From Ureibacillus aquaedulcis (GTDB lineage Bacteria > Bacillota > Bacilli > Bacillales_A > Planococcaceae): DNA of 64,000 nt. The translations under genes and the position numbers were made by a program. Of the stretch, positions 43,360 through 52,371 are shown in pieces; position 1 is the stretch's first letter, and every line of letters begins with the position of its first letter. The stretch spans positions 1-64,000 of the forward strand of contig NZ_JAUHTQ010000018.1 in the NCBI RefSeq assembly GCF_030418165.1. Direction: 5' to 3'. The notes under the pieces are model-generated. The model worked only from the letters and a program-made list of their open reading frames with translations. It had not been told where the DNA came from and searched no databases.

Positions 43360-45102
43360 TTATTTATTTGAAGGATAAATCCTTTTCTGTTTTCTTTGCT
43401 GTTTTAACACTTGTGATAAAAGAAGCTGAACCAATTTGGTTTCTGCTGTCTGATGTAAAGGGTGTACCAAATTATCTTGTTCCAATGGGTCACGTGTTAA
43501 ATTATATAGCTCAAATTCAGCTTCAACAGGTTGGGTTTTCGTTGTTTTAATTAACATGGCAGCCTCTTTTGTATCCGAAAGCTTTGTTGTAATGAGTTGC
43601 TGGATTTCAATATCTTCAGAGTTGGGTGTACTCCAAAACTGCGGATTATCAAAATAACGCGTATATTTCCAGATTTCCTCTGTATCTTCCTTGCCGGTAG
43701 GCAGTTTAAGAATAATGGTTTCTAAATGATTGGGTTGACTGACGGATGAATAGGGTTCGCCTTGTAATGATGTTTGATTTATACCTTTTGGTACTGCATC
43801 ATCTGTCATAAAGTAAAGAGGCTCATTGGCTTTCATAATGGTTTGTTCCCCTATAATGAAAGAAGCAAGATTTCTTCCGACAAAAGGATGGACTTCAGAG
43901 TGGGTTTTACGCAATGCTTCCTGTATATCCTCTATATTAATGCCGGCCAAGCCTAACAATGTTGGCAGAATATCCACATGACTTGTTAATAAATCAGTTT
44001 CCCTAGGTTCTGCAAATAACTTTGGGCTATGAATAATGAAGGGAACATGCAGAACTTCTTCATAAGCGTTATGCCATTTCTGAAAAAGTCCGCCATGAGC
44101 TCCCAGTAAACTGCCGTGATCAGAAGTAAAAATGATGATGGTATCTTCATAGAAAATCGAATTCGCAAGTGCACTATAGATGCTGAATAATTCTTCGTCT
44201 ACTCTTTTGTGCAGTGAATAGTACAGCTTTCTATAAAACACTGTATCAATCGTTGGCTGAAAAGCTTTTTGAAAAACCTCTCTATAATTTCTGTGGGCCT
44301 TTGGTTTTGTGCCTAAATCTTCCTTGGATGTGGGTGAGGGTGGAACCTCTGGCACAGAAGGGTCAATTTCAAAATTAAACTGCGAACTTAATCTAGAAAG
44401 TGATCCATAGAGAGTGATATCGTGCGGATTTACCAAAGAAGCCACGATAAGCCAAGGCTGATTGGAGTTCTGATCCTGTTCTAATGATTGAATTAATTCC
44501 ACAACCTCTGCTGCATAAATTTTGTCGCGTCCACTTATTCCAATATTTGCCGAGGATCCAGAATTCCGAGGGTCTGCTCCGAGAGGTTCAGGTCCAATCC
44601 AACCATTAAAGCCATATGCATTTAAACGATTAGCCTCAGTATAGAGTTTTTGTTTAGTAGGATCAGGAATGCCGGTAGTTATGTCGTAACTTGGTAGTGC
44701 CTTATGTGTACCAGGAATTAATATATTTTCATCCGACAGTTGCCATTTTCCTCTCCAAAATGTTTGGTAACCGGCTGTACGAAAATAGGCCCCTAAAGTC
44801 GGTACAGTATTCGCATCAAGCCAATACGGGTTTGTTGTCCCAGTTGTTTGTGCCACACCATGGAGTGAGGGGTATTGCCCGGTAAAAAGCGTTGTTCGAC
44901 TCGGTGAACAAGCAGTACTTCCAATATAATGATTTAAAAAGGAAAGGCCGTTTTCACGTAAAATCTCCTGTGTAATTAAATTTTCTTTTCTCCATTCTTT
45001 TAATGCTTCACTTTCGTAACAGGGCGGGTACCGTTGCTCATCGACGATTAAAAAAAGAATATTAGGCCGCTTTAATTCTTTAGAGTTATATGCCGAATAC
45101 AA
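43360..45102 (-). CDS. Sulfatase-family hydrolase
   Basis: 580 aa of the alkaline phosphatase/sulfatase superfamily. The N-terminal metal motif is NILFLIVDEQR, the formylglycine signature ACSPSRTTLFTGQYPS carries Cys about 65, and the second metal site is FTSDHGSLLGAHG. No signal peptide, so it is cytoplasmic. The start is set at TTG 45102, 8 nt after AAAGGGG; GTG 45109-45111 would overlap that site. Maturation needs a formylglycine-generating enzyme, not present nearby. It could act as choline- or other sulfatase, or phosphonate/phosphodiester hydrolase. Length fits. Confidence 0.82.
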   Translation of the reverse strand: MYSAYNSKELKRPNILFLIVDEQRYPPCYESEALKEWRKENLITQEILRENGLSFLNHYIGSTACSPSRTTLFTGQYPSLHGVAQTTGTTNPYWLDANTVPTLGAYFRTAGYQTFWRGKWQLSDENILIPGTHKALPSYDITTGIPDPTKQKLYTEANRLNAYGFNGWIGPEPLGADPRNSGSSANIGISGRDKIYAAEVVELIQSLEQDQNSNQPWLIVASLVNPHDITLYGSLSRLSSQFNFEIDPSVPEVPPSPTSKEDLGTKPKAHRNYREVFQKAFQPTIDTVFYRKLYYSLHKRVDEELFSIYSALANSIFYEDTIIIFTSDHGSLLGAHGGLFQKWHNAYEEVLHVPFIIHSPKLFAEPRETDLLTSHVDILPTLLGLAGINIEDIQEALRKTHSEVHPFVGRNLASFIIGEQTIMKANEPLYFMTDDAVPKGINQTSLQGEPYSSVSQPNHLETIILKLPTGKEDTEEIWKYTRYFDNPQFWSTPNSEDIEIQQLITTKLSDTKEAAMLIKTTKTQPVEAEFELYNLTRDPLEQDNLVHPLHQTAETKLVQLLLSQVLKQQRKQKRIYPSNK

Positions 45103-45237
45103 ATTTTTCACCCCTTTAATCAGTTATTATATGTAAAACTGTTTATAAAGGTTAGACTATTTGTCCAAATTACTATAGGAGGAATCCTTTTAGTGCATGA
45201 ATTCGTTAATAATTAGATAGGAGAAAGGAAGGTTTTT

Positions 45238-45474
45238 ATGTTTTTTAAAGTCTATAGAATTATACATATCATTTGGACAGCAATTTTTGCTTTTTATATC
45301 TCAATTCCTATATTGCAAAGAGGAGGCCCGGATACGGCCGTATATGATGATGCCTTTTTTGTTATTCTCTGGATAATAGGAGTTGTGTTCTTATTTATTA
45401 AGAAGCTAAGGAAGGTAGGATTTATTTTGACGGTACTGCCATTCCTATTTGCCATATTTAATTTTATTGTTTAG
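45238..45474 (+). CDS. Small two- to three-helix membrane protein
   Basis: 78 aa with hydrophobic segments at about 8-25, 40-55 and 60-77 (IIWTAIFAFYISIPIL, FFVILWIIGVVFLFI, VGFILTVLPFLFAIFNFIV). AGGAGAAAGGAAGG precedes ATG 45238. I do not recognise the family. It lies just upstream of the SRPBCC-ArsR operon, but the promoter of that operon lies between them. Confidence 0.65.
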   Translation: MFFKVYRIIHIIWTAIFAFYISIPILQRGGPDTAVYDDAFFVILWIIGVVFLFIKKLRKVGFILTVLPFLFAIFNFIV

Positions 45475-45486
45475 CGAGATTGTTAT

Positions 45487-45516
45487 TTGACATAACACCT
45501 AATGGTTATATATAAT
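45487..45516 (+). promoter_or_regulatory. Consensus promoter of the SRPBCC-ArsR operon
   Basis: TTGACA (45487-45492), an 18-nt spacer and TATAAT (45511-45516): both hexamers are perfect. The first ArsR operator fills the spacer. Confidence 0.88.
45492..45510. promoter_or_regulatory. ArsR operator 1
   Basis: ATAACACC-TAAT-GGTTATA, an inverted repeat lying between -35 and -10; an identical architecture recurs 31 bp downstream. Confidence 0.8.
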
Positions 45517-45522
45517 CGCGAT

Positions 45523-45541
45523 ATAACACCAAAAGGTTATA
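45523..45541. promoter_or_regulatory. ArsR operator 2
   Basis: ATAACACC-AAAA-GGTTATA, same arms as operator 1, three helical turns away, just after the expected transcription start. Confidence 0.8.
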
Positions 45542-45567
45542 CTTTGGTAAAAAGGAGAATACATCAC

Positions 45568-45996
45568 ATGTCAAATGAACAAAAAAACTTACCTGATATT
45601 ATCGAGACTGTATCCATAGACGCACCGATTCAAAAGGTGTGGGATTATGTGTCAACAGCTGAAGGGATAGCGGAATGGTTTATGCCAAGTGATTTCAAAT
45701 TGGAAGTAGGGCACGAATTTACAATCCAATCCCCGTTCGGTCCTTCGCCATGTAAAGTAATTGAGATTGAGGAACCAACAAAAATTTCGATCGAGTGGGA
45801 TACAGATGGTTGGGAGTTAACTTTTCTCCTAGAGGATATGGGCAGTGTAACACAATTTACGGTGATTCACGGCGGCTGGAAACAAGGAGATGCGATTATT
45901 CCAAAAGCACAACGTCCACAATCGGCAATACGCGAGACAATGAATCAAGGTTGGGCAGGTATTGTTCAGAAATTAAAACAATTGGTTGAAGCTTGA
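45568..45996 (+). CDS. SRPBCC/AHSA1-domain protein
   Basis: 142-aa START-like hydrophobic-ligand fold (AHSA1 type): VSIDAPIQKVWDYVSTAEGIAEWFMPSDF, then SIEWDTDGWELTFLLED and a C-terminal helix GWAGIVQKLKQL. ATG 45568 follows AAAGGAGA; a longer frame from 45502 crosses an operator and is rejected. Its stop overlaps the ArsR start (TGATG). Such pairs are common; the protein may bind the ligand sensed by ArsR, but ligand and reaction are unknown. Confidence 0.85.
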   Translation: MSNEQKNLPDIIETVSIDAPIQKVWDYVSTAEGIAEWFMPSDFKLEVGHEFTIQSPFGPSPCKVIEIEEPTKISIEWDTDGWELTFLLEDMGSVTQFTVIHGGWKQGDAIIPKAQRPQSAIRETMNQGWAGIVQKLKQLVEA

Positions 45997-46328
45997 TGAG
46001 TGCCGAATTACAAAAAGTTGATGTATTTCAAGCGATAGCTGATCCGACCAGGAGAGAGGTTCTTCAATTGCTTTCAGAAAGCAATCAATCGATTGCAGAA
46101 CTGTCTTCCCATTTTGAAGTGAGTCGAACGGCCGTTGTAAAGCACCTCAATGTTTTAGCTAAGGCAGGTTTGATACGTGGTGAAAAGAATGGCCGGGAGA
46201 AAGTCTATCACCTGCAGCCGGAACCCTTGAAGGAATTGAAGGATTGGTTGGCATATTATGAGAAATTCTGGTACAACAAATTGACGAAGTTGAAGTATGC
46301 TGTTGAAAACGATACATTAAATAAATAG
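45996..46328 (+). CDS. ArsR-family transcriptional repressor
   Basis: 110 aa winged-helix protein: FQAIADPTRREVLQLL, SIAELSSHFEVSRTAVVKHLNVLAKAGLI and wing GREKVYHL. The classic metal-binding ELCVCDL motif is absent, so it is of the SdpR/YceK-like, non-metal kind that accompanies SRPBCC proteins. ATG 45996 overlaps the upstream stop by 1 nt; TTG 45993 is possible. It probably represses its own operon through the tandem operators at 45492-45541. Confidence 0.92.
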   Translation: MSAELQKVDVFQAIADPTRREVLQLLSESNQSIAELSSHFEVSRTAVVKHLNVLAKAGLIRGEKNGREKVYHLQPEPLKELKDWLAYYEKFWYNKLTKLKYAVENDTLNK

Positions 46329-46346
46329 AAGTTTGTCTCAAAATTA

Positions 46347-46381
46347 AAGGATCTATTTTGGTGTAACCAAAATAGATCCTT
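46347..46381. terminator. Bidirectional terminator hairpin
   Basis: Perfect 16-bp stem AAGGATCTATTTTGGT / ACCAAAATAGATCCTT with a 3-nt loop, between convergent genes. T-rich sequence is limited on both sides. Confidence 0.8.
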
Positions 46382-46399
46382 CTTTAATGTTAATTTAAA

Positions 46400-46651
46400 T
46401 TACCACCAAAATGAGTTTGCTAGAGCGATTCCAGCAATGGCGCCAATTGCAATGCCAACGCCGAATCCGCCTCTGCCAAAGCCCCAAAAGCCAAGACCAA
46501 ATCCACCAAAGCCTCGATTTGGCATAATCCAAACCATATCCCGGTCAACTCTAGTTATTGTACCGACATGTCGACGTCCGCATTTTTCTGTAATGTACAC
46601 TCTTTTGCCAAGGTGACGGCAACATAGGTCGTATGCTTCTCTATGATGCAT
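46400..46651 (-). CDS. Small Gly-rich protein with LSm-like start
   Basis: 83 aa. Residues 1-45 (GKRVYITEKCGRRHVGTITRVDRDMVWI) look like a small SH3/LSm-type barrel; the rest is rich in Gly and Phe (RGFGGFGLGFWGFGRGGFG) and ends in a hydrophobic segment AIGAIAGIALANSFWW. ATG 46651 follows AAAGGGGGG on the minus strand; a longer frame from 46687 lacks such a site. Similar short proteins occur in spore-forming bacilli; function unknown. Confidence 0.7.
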   Translation of the reverse strand: MHHREAYDLCCRHLGKRVYITEKCGRRHVGTITRVDRDMVWIMPNRGFGGFGLGFWGFGRGGFGVGIAIGAIAGIALANSFWW

Positions 46652-46787
46652 TCTATTTCCCCCCTTTTTTGCTAGACTAATAAACAATATATGAAGCTAA
46701 ATTTATTTGACACGTGTAAGGAGTCTAACAATATTCCTTCCAGAACAATAAATTATAGAAATAATAGTTTGGAATGGGGAGAGATAG

Positions 46788-47627
46788 ATGGCAGTCGTCC
46801 ATACACTACCGGTGCTTTATAGATTGAATGAAAGATTGAAGGAACAAGGGGAAAGAAAAGTAGAAATCCATAGAGACATGATCTGCGATTCTTTGAAAGA
46901 GTTTTTTCCGGAATTTACTGCAGAAGAAATTCAAGAAGAGCTGTTATCAAGAGGATTATTTGACCCTGATGAAGGTGCAACAATTAGTGAAACTTTGATG
47001 GGACTTGAAGATAAAAAAGTGTGGAAAATCGTTCAACATGAACTTAATCATCTAAAACAATTATGGAATGGACCAGATATACCGATTTTTATTTTTCCGC
47101 TAACAAAGCACCGACCGATAGTAGATGGTGCAAAAGTGAAGAAAAACGGTGTTTCATACAACAACGTGCTATTTTTATTTGTATGTGAAGAATTGGAAAT
47201 AGTGGAATTGCAGGCTTTGTTGGCCCATGAATATCATCATATCTGCAGACTCTCCTACCTAGATAAATCCCCACAAGAAATCGATTTGCTCGATACATTA
47301 ATAATCGAAGGCATGGCGGAATTTGCTGTGGAGGAGTTATATGGAGAGCGATCGTTATCCCCGTGGACAAAAGGTTATTCACAGGAAGAGTGTTCTAATT
47401 TGTGGATAAAATACTTCGCAAGGGCAATACACGTAAAAGATGTGGATAATCATTTTCCATTTTTGTATGGCAATGAAGTCGTAGGGCTGCCAAAGTGGAT
47501 TGGCTATTGTATAGGCTACAGAATAGTCCGGTCCTATATTGAAAATGGAGGAACAACAGACCACCTGCTCTTATCCAGAACCCCTTCGTATAAGATTCTT
47601 GAAGGCTCCCTTTTTAAAGGATTGTAA
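46788..47627 (+). CDS. Putative Zn metallopeptidase (DUF2268-like)
   Basis: 279 aa. The zinc motif HEYHH (in LLAHEYHHICRLSYL, His about 146) is followed by the glutamate segment IIEGMAEFAVEELYG, the HExxH plus downstream-Glu (gluzincin) layout of the DUF2268 family. No signal peptide or membrane helix, so cytoplasmic. GGGGAGAG precedes the ATG. Related to B. subtilis YjaZ. Target unknown. Confidence 0.8.
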   Translation: MAVVHTLPVLYRLNERLKEQGERKVEIHRDMICDSLKEFFPEFTAEEIQEELLSRGLFDPDEGATISETLMGLEDKKVWKIVQHELNHLKQLWNGPDIPIFIFPLTKHRPIVDGAKVKKNGVSYNNVLFLFVCEELEIVELQALLAHEYHHICRLSYLDKSPQEIDLLDTLIIEGMAEFAVEELYGERSLSPWTKGYSQEECSNLWIKYFARAIHVKDVDNHFPFLYGNEVVGLPKWIGYCIGYRIVRSYIENGGTTDHLLLSRTPSYKILEGSLFKGL

Positions 47628-47799
47628 CTAGACAGTCATCCAGGACATGAAAGGCACTGTTAGTTAATTGTGTTTGAAAAGAACTGGACTAGGGTAATGA
47701 AATGCAAAGCCAAGTTAGCTAGCAATAGCTTGATTATTATTTGCAAGTGACAGCAAATCCTAAAGAATGCACGTTAAAGGGGAAGAAGGGTGATTAAGG

Positions 47800-48981
47800 A
47801 TGTTGAAAATAGAAAATTTAACGAAGATATATCGAGGCGGCAAAGTTGCTGTAGATAAGCTGAATCTAGATATTCAAGAGGGGGAATTCATTGCTTTTAT
47901 CGGTACAAGCGGAAGTGGTAAAACAACCGCGCTAAGGATGATTAACCGAATGGTGGAACCGACAAGCGGGAAGATTACCTTGGATGGAAAAGACCTGACC
48001 AAGATGAATGCTGTTACTTTGAGAAGAAGCATCGGTTATGTCATCCAGCAGATTGGGTTGATGCCGCATATGACGATACGCGATAATATCACGTTAGTTC
48101 AAAAACTTTTAAAATGGTCAAAAGAGAAAAAGGACGAGACGGCTAGTCGTTTAATTGAACTTGTGAATTTACCGCAATCATATCTGGATTTTTACCCTGC
48201 ACAACTTTCAGGGGGGCAGCAACAACGTATTGGCGTTTTGCGGGCACTTGCTGCAAACCAGGACATTATCCTGATGGATGAACCATTTGGTGCGCTTGAT
48301 CCGATTACCCGGGACACACTTCAAGATCTGATTAAAGATATCCAACAACGACTGAACAAGACGATTATATTCGTTACGCATGATATGGATGAAGCGATTA
48401 AACTAGCAGATCGAATCGCAATTATGCATGAAGGAAAGTTAATTCAATTTGATACCCCAGATAATATATTGGCAGCCCCAGCTAATGACTTTGTTAAAGA
48501 ATTTATCGGTTCACATCGCCTCATCCAACAAAAGCCAAATGTTAAAACCGTTGATGAAGTAATGATTAAACCTATCTCCATAACAATTGAAAAAAGCCTC
48601 GATGAAGCCATTCGTTTAATGGTGGAAAAACGAGTTGATACGCTATTTGTAACTGATGGCGATAATCGACTGCAAGGATATTTAGATGTTGAAAGCTTTA
48701 CGGGTGCACGCAAGACAAAGAGAAGTGTATCAGAATGCTATGAAAAAGACGTATTCTACGTAAAAACGGGCTCCAAATTACAGGATTCTGTTCGCAGAAT
48801 TTTAAAGCGGAATTTAAAGAACATCCCTGTTGTTGATGATGAGAACCGCTTAGTCGGACTAGTGACCCGCGCAAATATTGTGGATATCGTATATGACACA
48901 ATTTGGGGAGATGAAGAGCCAATGGTTTCTTCAGAAGAACAAAACGGTTCTGAAGGTTCGAAGGAGTTGATTGGTGGATGA
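47800..48981 (+). CDS. opuCA: Osmoprotectant ABC importer, ATPase with CBS domains
   Basis: 393 aa ATPase of a glycine betaine/carnitine/choline-type importer. Walker [10 protein letters not shown], signature [15 protein letters not shown], Walker [15 protein letters not shown] and H-loop VTHDMDEAI; then two CBS modules (about 255-310 and 320-375) that sense ionic strength or c-di-AMP in OpuCA relatives. GAAGGGTG precedes ATG 47800. Its stop overlaps opuCB by 4 nt. The c-di-AMP link is notable because cdaA lies in the same window, but binding is inferred. Confidence 0.93.
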   Translation: MLKIENLTKIYRGGKVAVDKLNLDIQEGEFIAFIGTSGSGKTTALRMINRMVEPTSGKITLDGKDLTKMNAVTLRRSIGYVIQQIGLMPHMTIRDNITLVQKLLKWSKEKKDETASRLIELVNLPQSYLDFYPAQLSGGQQQRIGVLRALAANQDIILMDEPFGALDPITRDTLQDLIKDIQQRLNKTIIFVTHDMDEAIKLADRIAIMHEGKLIQFDTPDNILAAPANDFVKEFIGSHRLIQQKPNVKTVDEVMIKPISITIEKSLDEAIRLMVEKRVDTLFVTDGDNRLQGYLDVESFTGARKTKRSVSECYEKDVFYVKTGSKLQDSVRRILKRNLKNIPVVDDENRLVGLVTRANIVDIVYDTIWGDEEPMVSSEEQNGSEGSKELIGG

Positions 48982-49625
48982 TGACTTTTTTCACTGAGAA
49001 CAGCTCGGATATACTATTAAAAACCTGGGAGCACTTTTATATCTCGATGATAGCCTTGGCATTAGGAGTTATTATTGCTGTCCCAATAGGCATTCTTTTA
49101 TCGAAGTCAAAATTTATATCTAAAATAGTTCTAAGTATTACAAGTGTACTGCAAACAGTACCATCTCTTGCCTTATTAGCTATTATGATTCCATTATTCG
49201 GTGTAGGGAAGGTTCCCGCAGTGATTGCATTATGTATCTATTCGTTACTGCCGATTCTAAATAATACGTTTATTGGCATGCGGTCCGTCAATGCCAATAC
49301 GAAGGGCGCAGGAGTAGCAATGGGGATGACGACAATACAGTCGGTACTGTTGGTAGAACTACCATTAGCGTTTCCGGTAATTATGTCGGGGATTCGATTA
49401 TCCGCAGTATATGTCATCTCGTGGGCAACACTTGCATCTTATATCGGGGCAGGTGGTTTAGGTGACTTTATCTTTAACGGTTTAAATTTATATAAACCCG
49501 AACTCATTATTGGTGGTGCGATAATTGTTACTCTTTTAGCATTGCTAGCTGACTTCCTATTATCCAAACTCGAAAAATGGGTGACTCCAAAAGGATTAAG
49601 AATTGAAGGGGGGCGTGCTTCATGA
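48978..49625 (+). CDS. opuCB: Osmoprotectant ABC importer permease
   Basis: 215-aa permease with about six helices and the EAA-like loop [29 protein letters not shown] 48978 overlaps opuCA (ATG 48981 is equally possible); AAGGAG lies 12 nt upstream. Its stop overlaps opuCC by 4 nt. It pairs with OpuCD in the membrane. Confidence 0.93.
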   Translation: MMTFFTENSSDILLKTWEHFYISMIALALGVIIAVPIGILLSKSKFISKIVLSITSVLQTVPSLALLAIMIPLFGVGKVPAVIALCIYSLLPILNNTFIGMRSVNANTKGAGVAMGMTTIQSVLLVELPLAFPVIMSGIRLSAVYVISWATLASYIGAGGLGDFIFNGLNLYKPELIIGGAIIVTLLALLADFLLSKLEKWVTPKGLRIEGGRAS

Positions 49626-50533
49626 GAAGACTTCTACTAGCGAGTACAATCATTCTCTCTCTATTAATTAGCGGATGCTCTTCACCCAATAATAAAGAGG
49701 ATGACACGATAAAAATTGCCTCCCTTGTAACAACAGAAAGCCAGATCATCGCTTATATCATGAAATATATGATTGAACATTATACTAATGAAGAGACCGA
49801 AATCATCAATAATCTAGGTTCTGGTACTGTAGTCCATCAAGCAATGGTCAATGGTGATGTCAATATGTCGGCTGTTCGTTACACGGGTACTGATATAACC
49901 GGCGCATTAAAGGCAAAGCCTATTAAAGATTCTGATGAGGCTCTAACTTTTGTTCAAAAGGAGTTTACTAAAAGGTTCAATCAAACCTACTCTGATTCCT
50001 ATGGCTTTGAAAATACGTATGCCTTTATGGTAACAAAAGAAACTGCAAAAAAGTATAACTTAAAAAAAGTAAGTGATTTAGCTCCGGTGGCAGGGAAACT
50101 TGAAGCTGGTGTAGATACTACGTGGATAAACCGTGAAGGGGATGGATATAAAGCATTTGTTGAAGAATACGGTTTTGACTTTTCCCGTACCTACCCAATG
50201 CAAATCGGTCTGGTTTATGATGCAGTTGAGTCGGGCGATCTAGATGTTGTCTTGGGCTATACAACAGATGGACGTATACCATCGTATGATTTAGTGGTTC
50301 TGGAAGATGATTTAAACTTCTTCCCCCCATATGATGCGAGTCCACTGGGAGATAATGAATTGCTTGAAGAAAAGCCGGAAGTCAAAGAAGCAGTGGAACG
50401 ATTGGTCGGGAAAATCCCCACTAAAACCATGCAGGAATTAAACTTCCTGGTAGATAATAATTTAATCGAACCCGCTGTAGTGGCCGAACAATTCTTGGAA
50501 GAACATAATTACTTTTCGGGAGGTGAGGAGTAA
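49622..50533 (+). CDS. opuCC: Osmoprotectant-binding lipoprotein
   Basis: 303-aa extracytoplasmic receptor of the OpuAC family. Signal with lipobox LLISGC (Cys20), then the binding domain ([59 protein letters not shown]). GGGGG precedes ATG 49622. It lies between the two permease genes as in opuB/opuC operons. Ligand specificity (betaine, carnitine or choline) not assigned. Confidence 0.92.
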   Translation: MRRLLLASTIILSLLISGCSSPNNKEDDTIKIASLVTTESQIIAYIMKYMIEHYTNEETEIINNLGSGTVVHQAMVNGDVNMSAVRYTGTDITGALKAKPIKDSDEALTFVQKEFTKRFNQTYSDSYGFENTYAFMVTKETAKKYNLKKVSDLAPVAGKLEAGVDTTWINREGDGYKAFVEEYGFDFSRTYPMQIGLVYDAVESGDLDVVLGYTTDGRIPSYDLVVLEDDLNFFPPYDASPLGDNELLEEKPEVKEAVERLVGKIPTKTMQELNFLVDNNLIEPAVVAEQFLEEHNYFSGGEE

Positions 50534-51222
50534 TGCAGGATATGTCACAAATGACTACTAAGGATCAATTTTTCTTTTATATGCAGGAAAATGGCTTGTA
50601 TGTTTTTAATCAGTTTCTTGATCACTTTTTAATTTCAATTTATGGTGTATTACTAGCGGCACTCATTGGAATTCCAATAGGGATCCTTATATCGAAGTAT
50701 GGAAAACTTTCTGGTGTGGTCATTACATTGGCTAATATTATTCAAACGATACCAGCCCTCGCATTGATGGCAATCTTAATGCTTGTTTTAGGATTGGGAA
50801 AAACAACTGTTATTGTAACAGTTTTCTTTTACTCACTACTCCCCATCATAAAAAATACTTATGTCGGTATTACAACCATCAATAAAAGTGTTACCGATGC
50901 TGGGCGTGGCATGGGAATGACTAAGTCGCAAGTGTTATATATGGTTGAGTTGCCCTTATCGCTCTCGGTAATGATTACAGGAATCCGCATTGCGCTTGTG
51001 GTAGCGATTGGGATTACTGCAATCGGTGCATTTATTGGTGCCGGTGGGTTAGGGGATATCATTATTCGCGGAACAAATGCAACGGATGGTACAGCAATTA
51101 TCTTAGCAGGTGCCCTGCCAACAGCAGTAATGGCAATCTTGTCAGACATTTTGCTGGGTATCATTGAGCGCAGATTAGATCCGGTAAAACGTCAGCAAAA
51201 GAAATTAATTTCAACATTTTAA
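50533..51222 (+). CDS. opuCD: Osmoprotectant ABC importer permease
   Basis: 229-aa permease with about six helices and the loop DAGRGMGMTKSQVLYMVELPLSLSVMI. The N-terminal 30 residues are longer than in OpuCB. AGGTGAGGAG precedes ATG 50533, which overlaps the opuCC stop by 1 nt. Last gene of the operon, followed by a terminator. Confidence 0.93.
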   Translation: MQDMSQMTTKDQFFFYMQENGLYVFNQFLDHFLISIYGVLLAALIGIPIGILISKYGKLSGVVITLANIIQTIPALALMAILMLVLGLGKTTVIVTVFFYSLLPIIKNTYVGITTINKSVTDAGRGMGMTKSQVLYMVELPLSLSVMITGIRIALVVAIGITAIGAFIGAGGLGDIIIRGTNATDGTAIILAGALPTAVMAILSDILLGIIERRLDPVKRQQKKLISTF

Positions 51223-51236
51223 GCCTGATAAAATAT

Positions 51237-51279
51237 AGGTGCTAGTCTCTATAGCTATATAGAAACCAGCACCTTTCTT
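51237..51279. terminator. Bidirectional terminator
   Basis: AGGTGCT (51237-51243) pairs with AGCACCT (51268-51274), with additional inner pairing (TCTATA/TATAGA), between convergent opuCD and the catalase gene; followed by TTCTTT. Confidence 0.85.
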
Positions 51280-52133
51280 TAATTATTTAAATCGGATAAG
51301 CCTGGGCTATGTTCATTTGGCATCTCAGGCAATTCCGGCACCGGATGTGGTGCTGGCGGGTCTACAACACGCAGTTCACCGCTGTTTCGGCTAGGAGATT
51401 CCCCACTAAAGATTTCCCCAACCCGGTGATCATCTAATCGGAAGTTGAAGAAGGCATTATGGAAGCCCATATCGATATACTTCTGACATTCTGGATACTT
51501 GGTGATGTCGTAATTCGGTATAGGGAATAACTTTGCCCAGTCCACTCCAAGTGTTTCTAGAGCTTTGGCAAAGGCATTTTGGTGGGCATTATCGCGAACG
51601 ATTAGAAAGGCTAATGTTTCTCTAAGTGTTTTATTCGAACTCATTTCATAAATTCTTGTTTTTTGGAGAACGCCGGTTGATTCAAGTACAAGGTTGTCCA
51701 ATAAATCCGCCACCAAATTTCCATGGCTATAGACATAATTCCCCATCCAAGGGTTCCCGGCAGCATCAACAGGCAGTGAACTTTGGGCACCCATGATGAA
51801 ATGATGCGGATTCGCATGCTTTATCGCTTCGTCTAATGGAGCTTGGTCAATACCGGCGTTACCAACTCCTGAATCCCCGGCACCATTCAGCAATTGATTG
51901 ATAGTTGTTTGTACAAGTTCAACATGACTGATTTCTTCAAGGAAAATACCGCGAATCAAATCACGATATTGCTTGGCTTTACCTCGGAAATTGGCACTTT
52001 GGAATGAAAATTGCATCATTGTACGCATTTCACCAAAACGTCCACCAAGTGTTTCCTGCAAAACTTTGGCAGCAGCAGGATCTGGCTTATCTGGAACAAT
52101 CATATTGATTAAATCTTCTTTATAGAAATACAT
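51279..52133 (-). CDS. Manganese catalase
   Basis: 284-aa ferritin-like dimanganese catalase splitting hydrogen peroxide. Ligand helices are seen in LGGRFGEMRTMMQFSFQS, IFLEEISHVELVQTTI (Glu-Glu-His) and LIVRDNAHQNAFAKAL (His). The C-terminus is Pro-rich, as in spore-coat-associated YdbD/CotJC relatives, though longer than CotJC. TAGGGAGGAAA precedes the ATG on the minus strand. Monocistronic. Confidence 0.92.
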   Translation of the reverse strand: MYFYKEDLINMIVPDKPDPAAAKVLQETLGGRFGEMRTMMQFSFQSANFRGKAKQYRDLIRGIFLEEISHVELVQTTINQLLNGAGDSGVGNAGIDQAPLDEAIKHANPHHFIMGAQSSLPVDAAGNPWMGNYVYSHGNLVADLLDNLVLESTGVLQKTRIYEMSSNKTLRETLAFLIVRDNAHQNAFAKALETLGVDWAKLFPIPNYDITKYPECQKYIDMGFHNAFFNFRLDDHRVGEIFSGESPSRNSGELRVVDPPAPHPVPELPEMPNEHSPGLSDLNN

Positions 52134-52371
52134 GAATTTTCCTCCCTAGAAGTAGTTTGCCTCATAGAAAGTATTGGTTTGATTTTTGATTCTATTCAAA
52201 TACAAAGAAAATAGAAAGACAAACAGCACTTAAAAAGAGAAATTATGATTACTATACGACTAACAATAGCCGCTCAGTTGCATACTGCTAGTACTATCTT
52301 GAGTTTATACAGCCATACAAAAGGGAATTGCTTTTATAATGCATGTTTTGAATGTGAGAGGGTTAAGTCTT

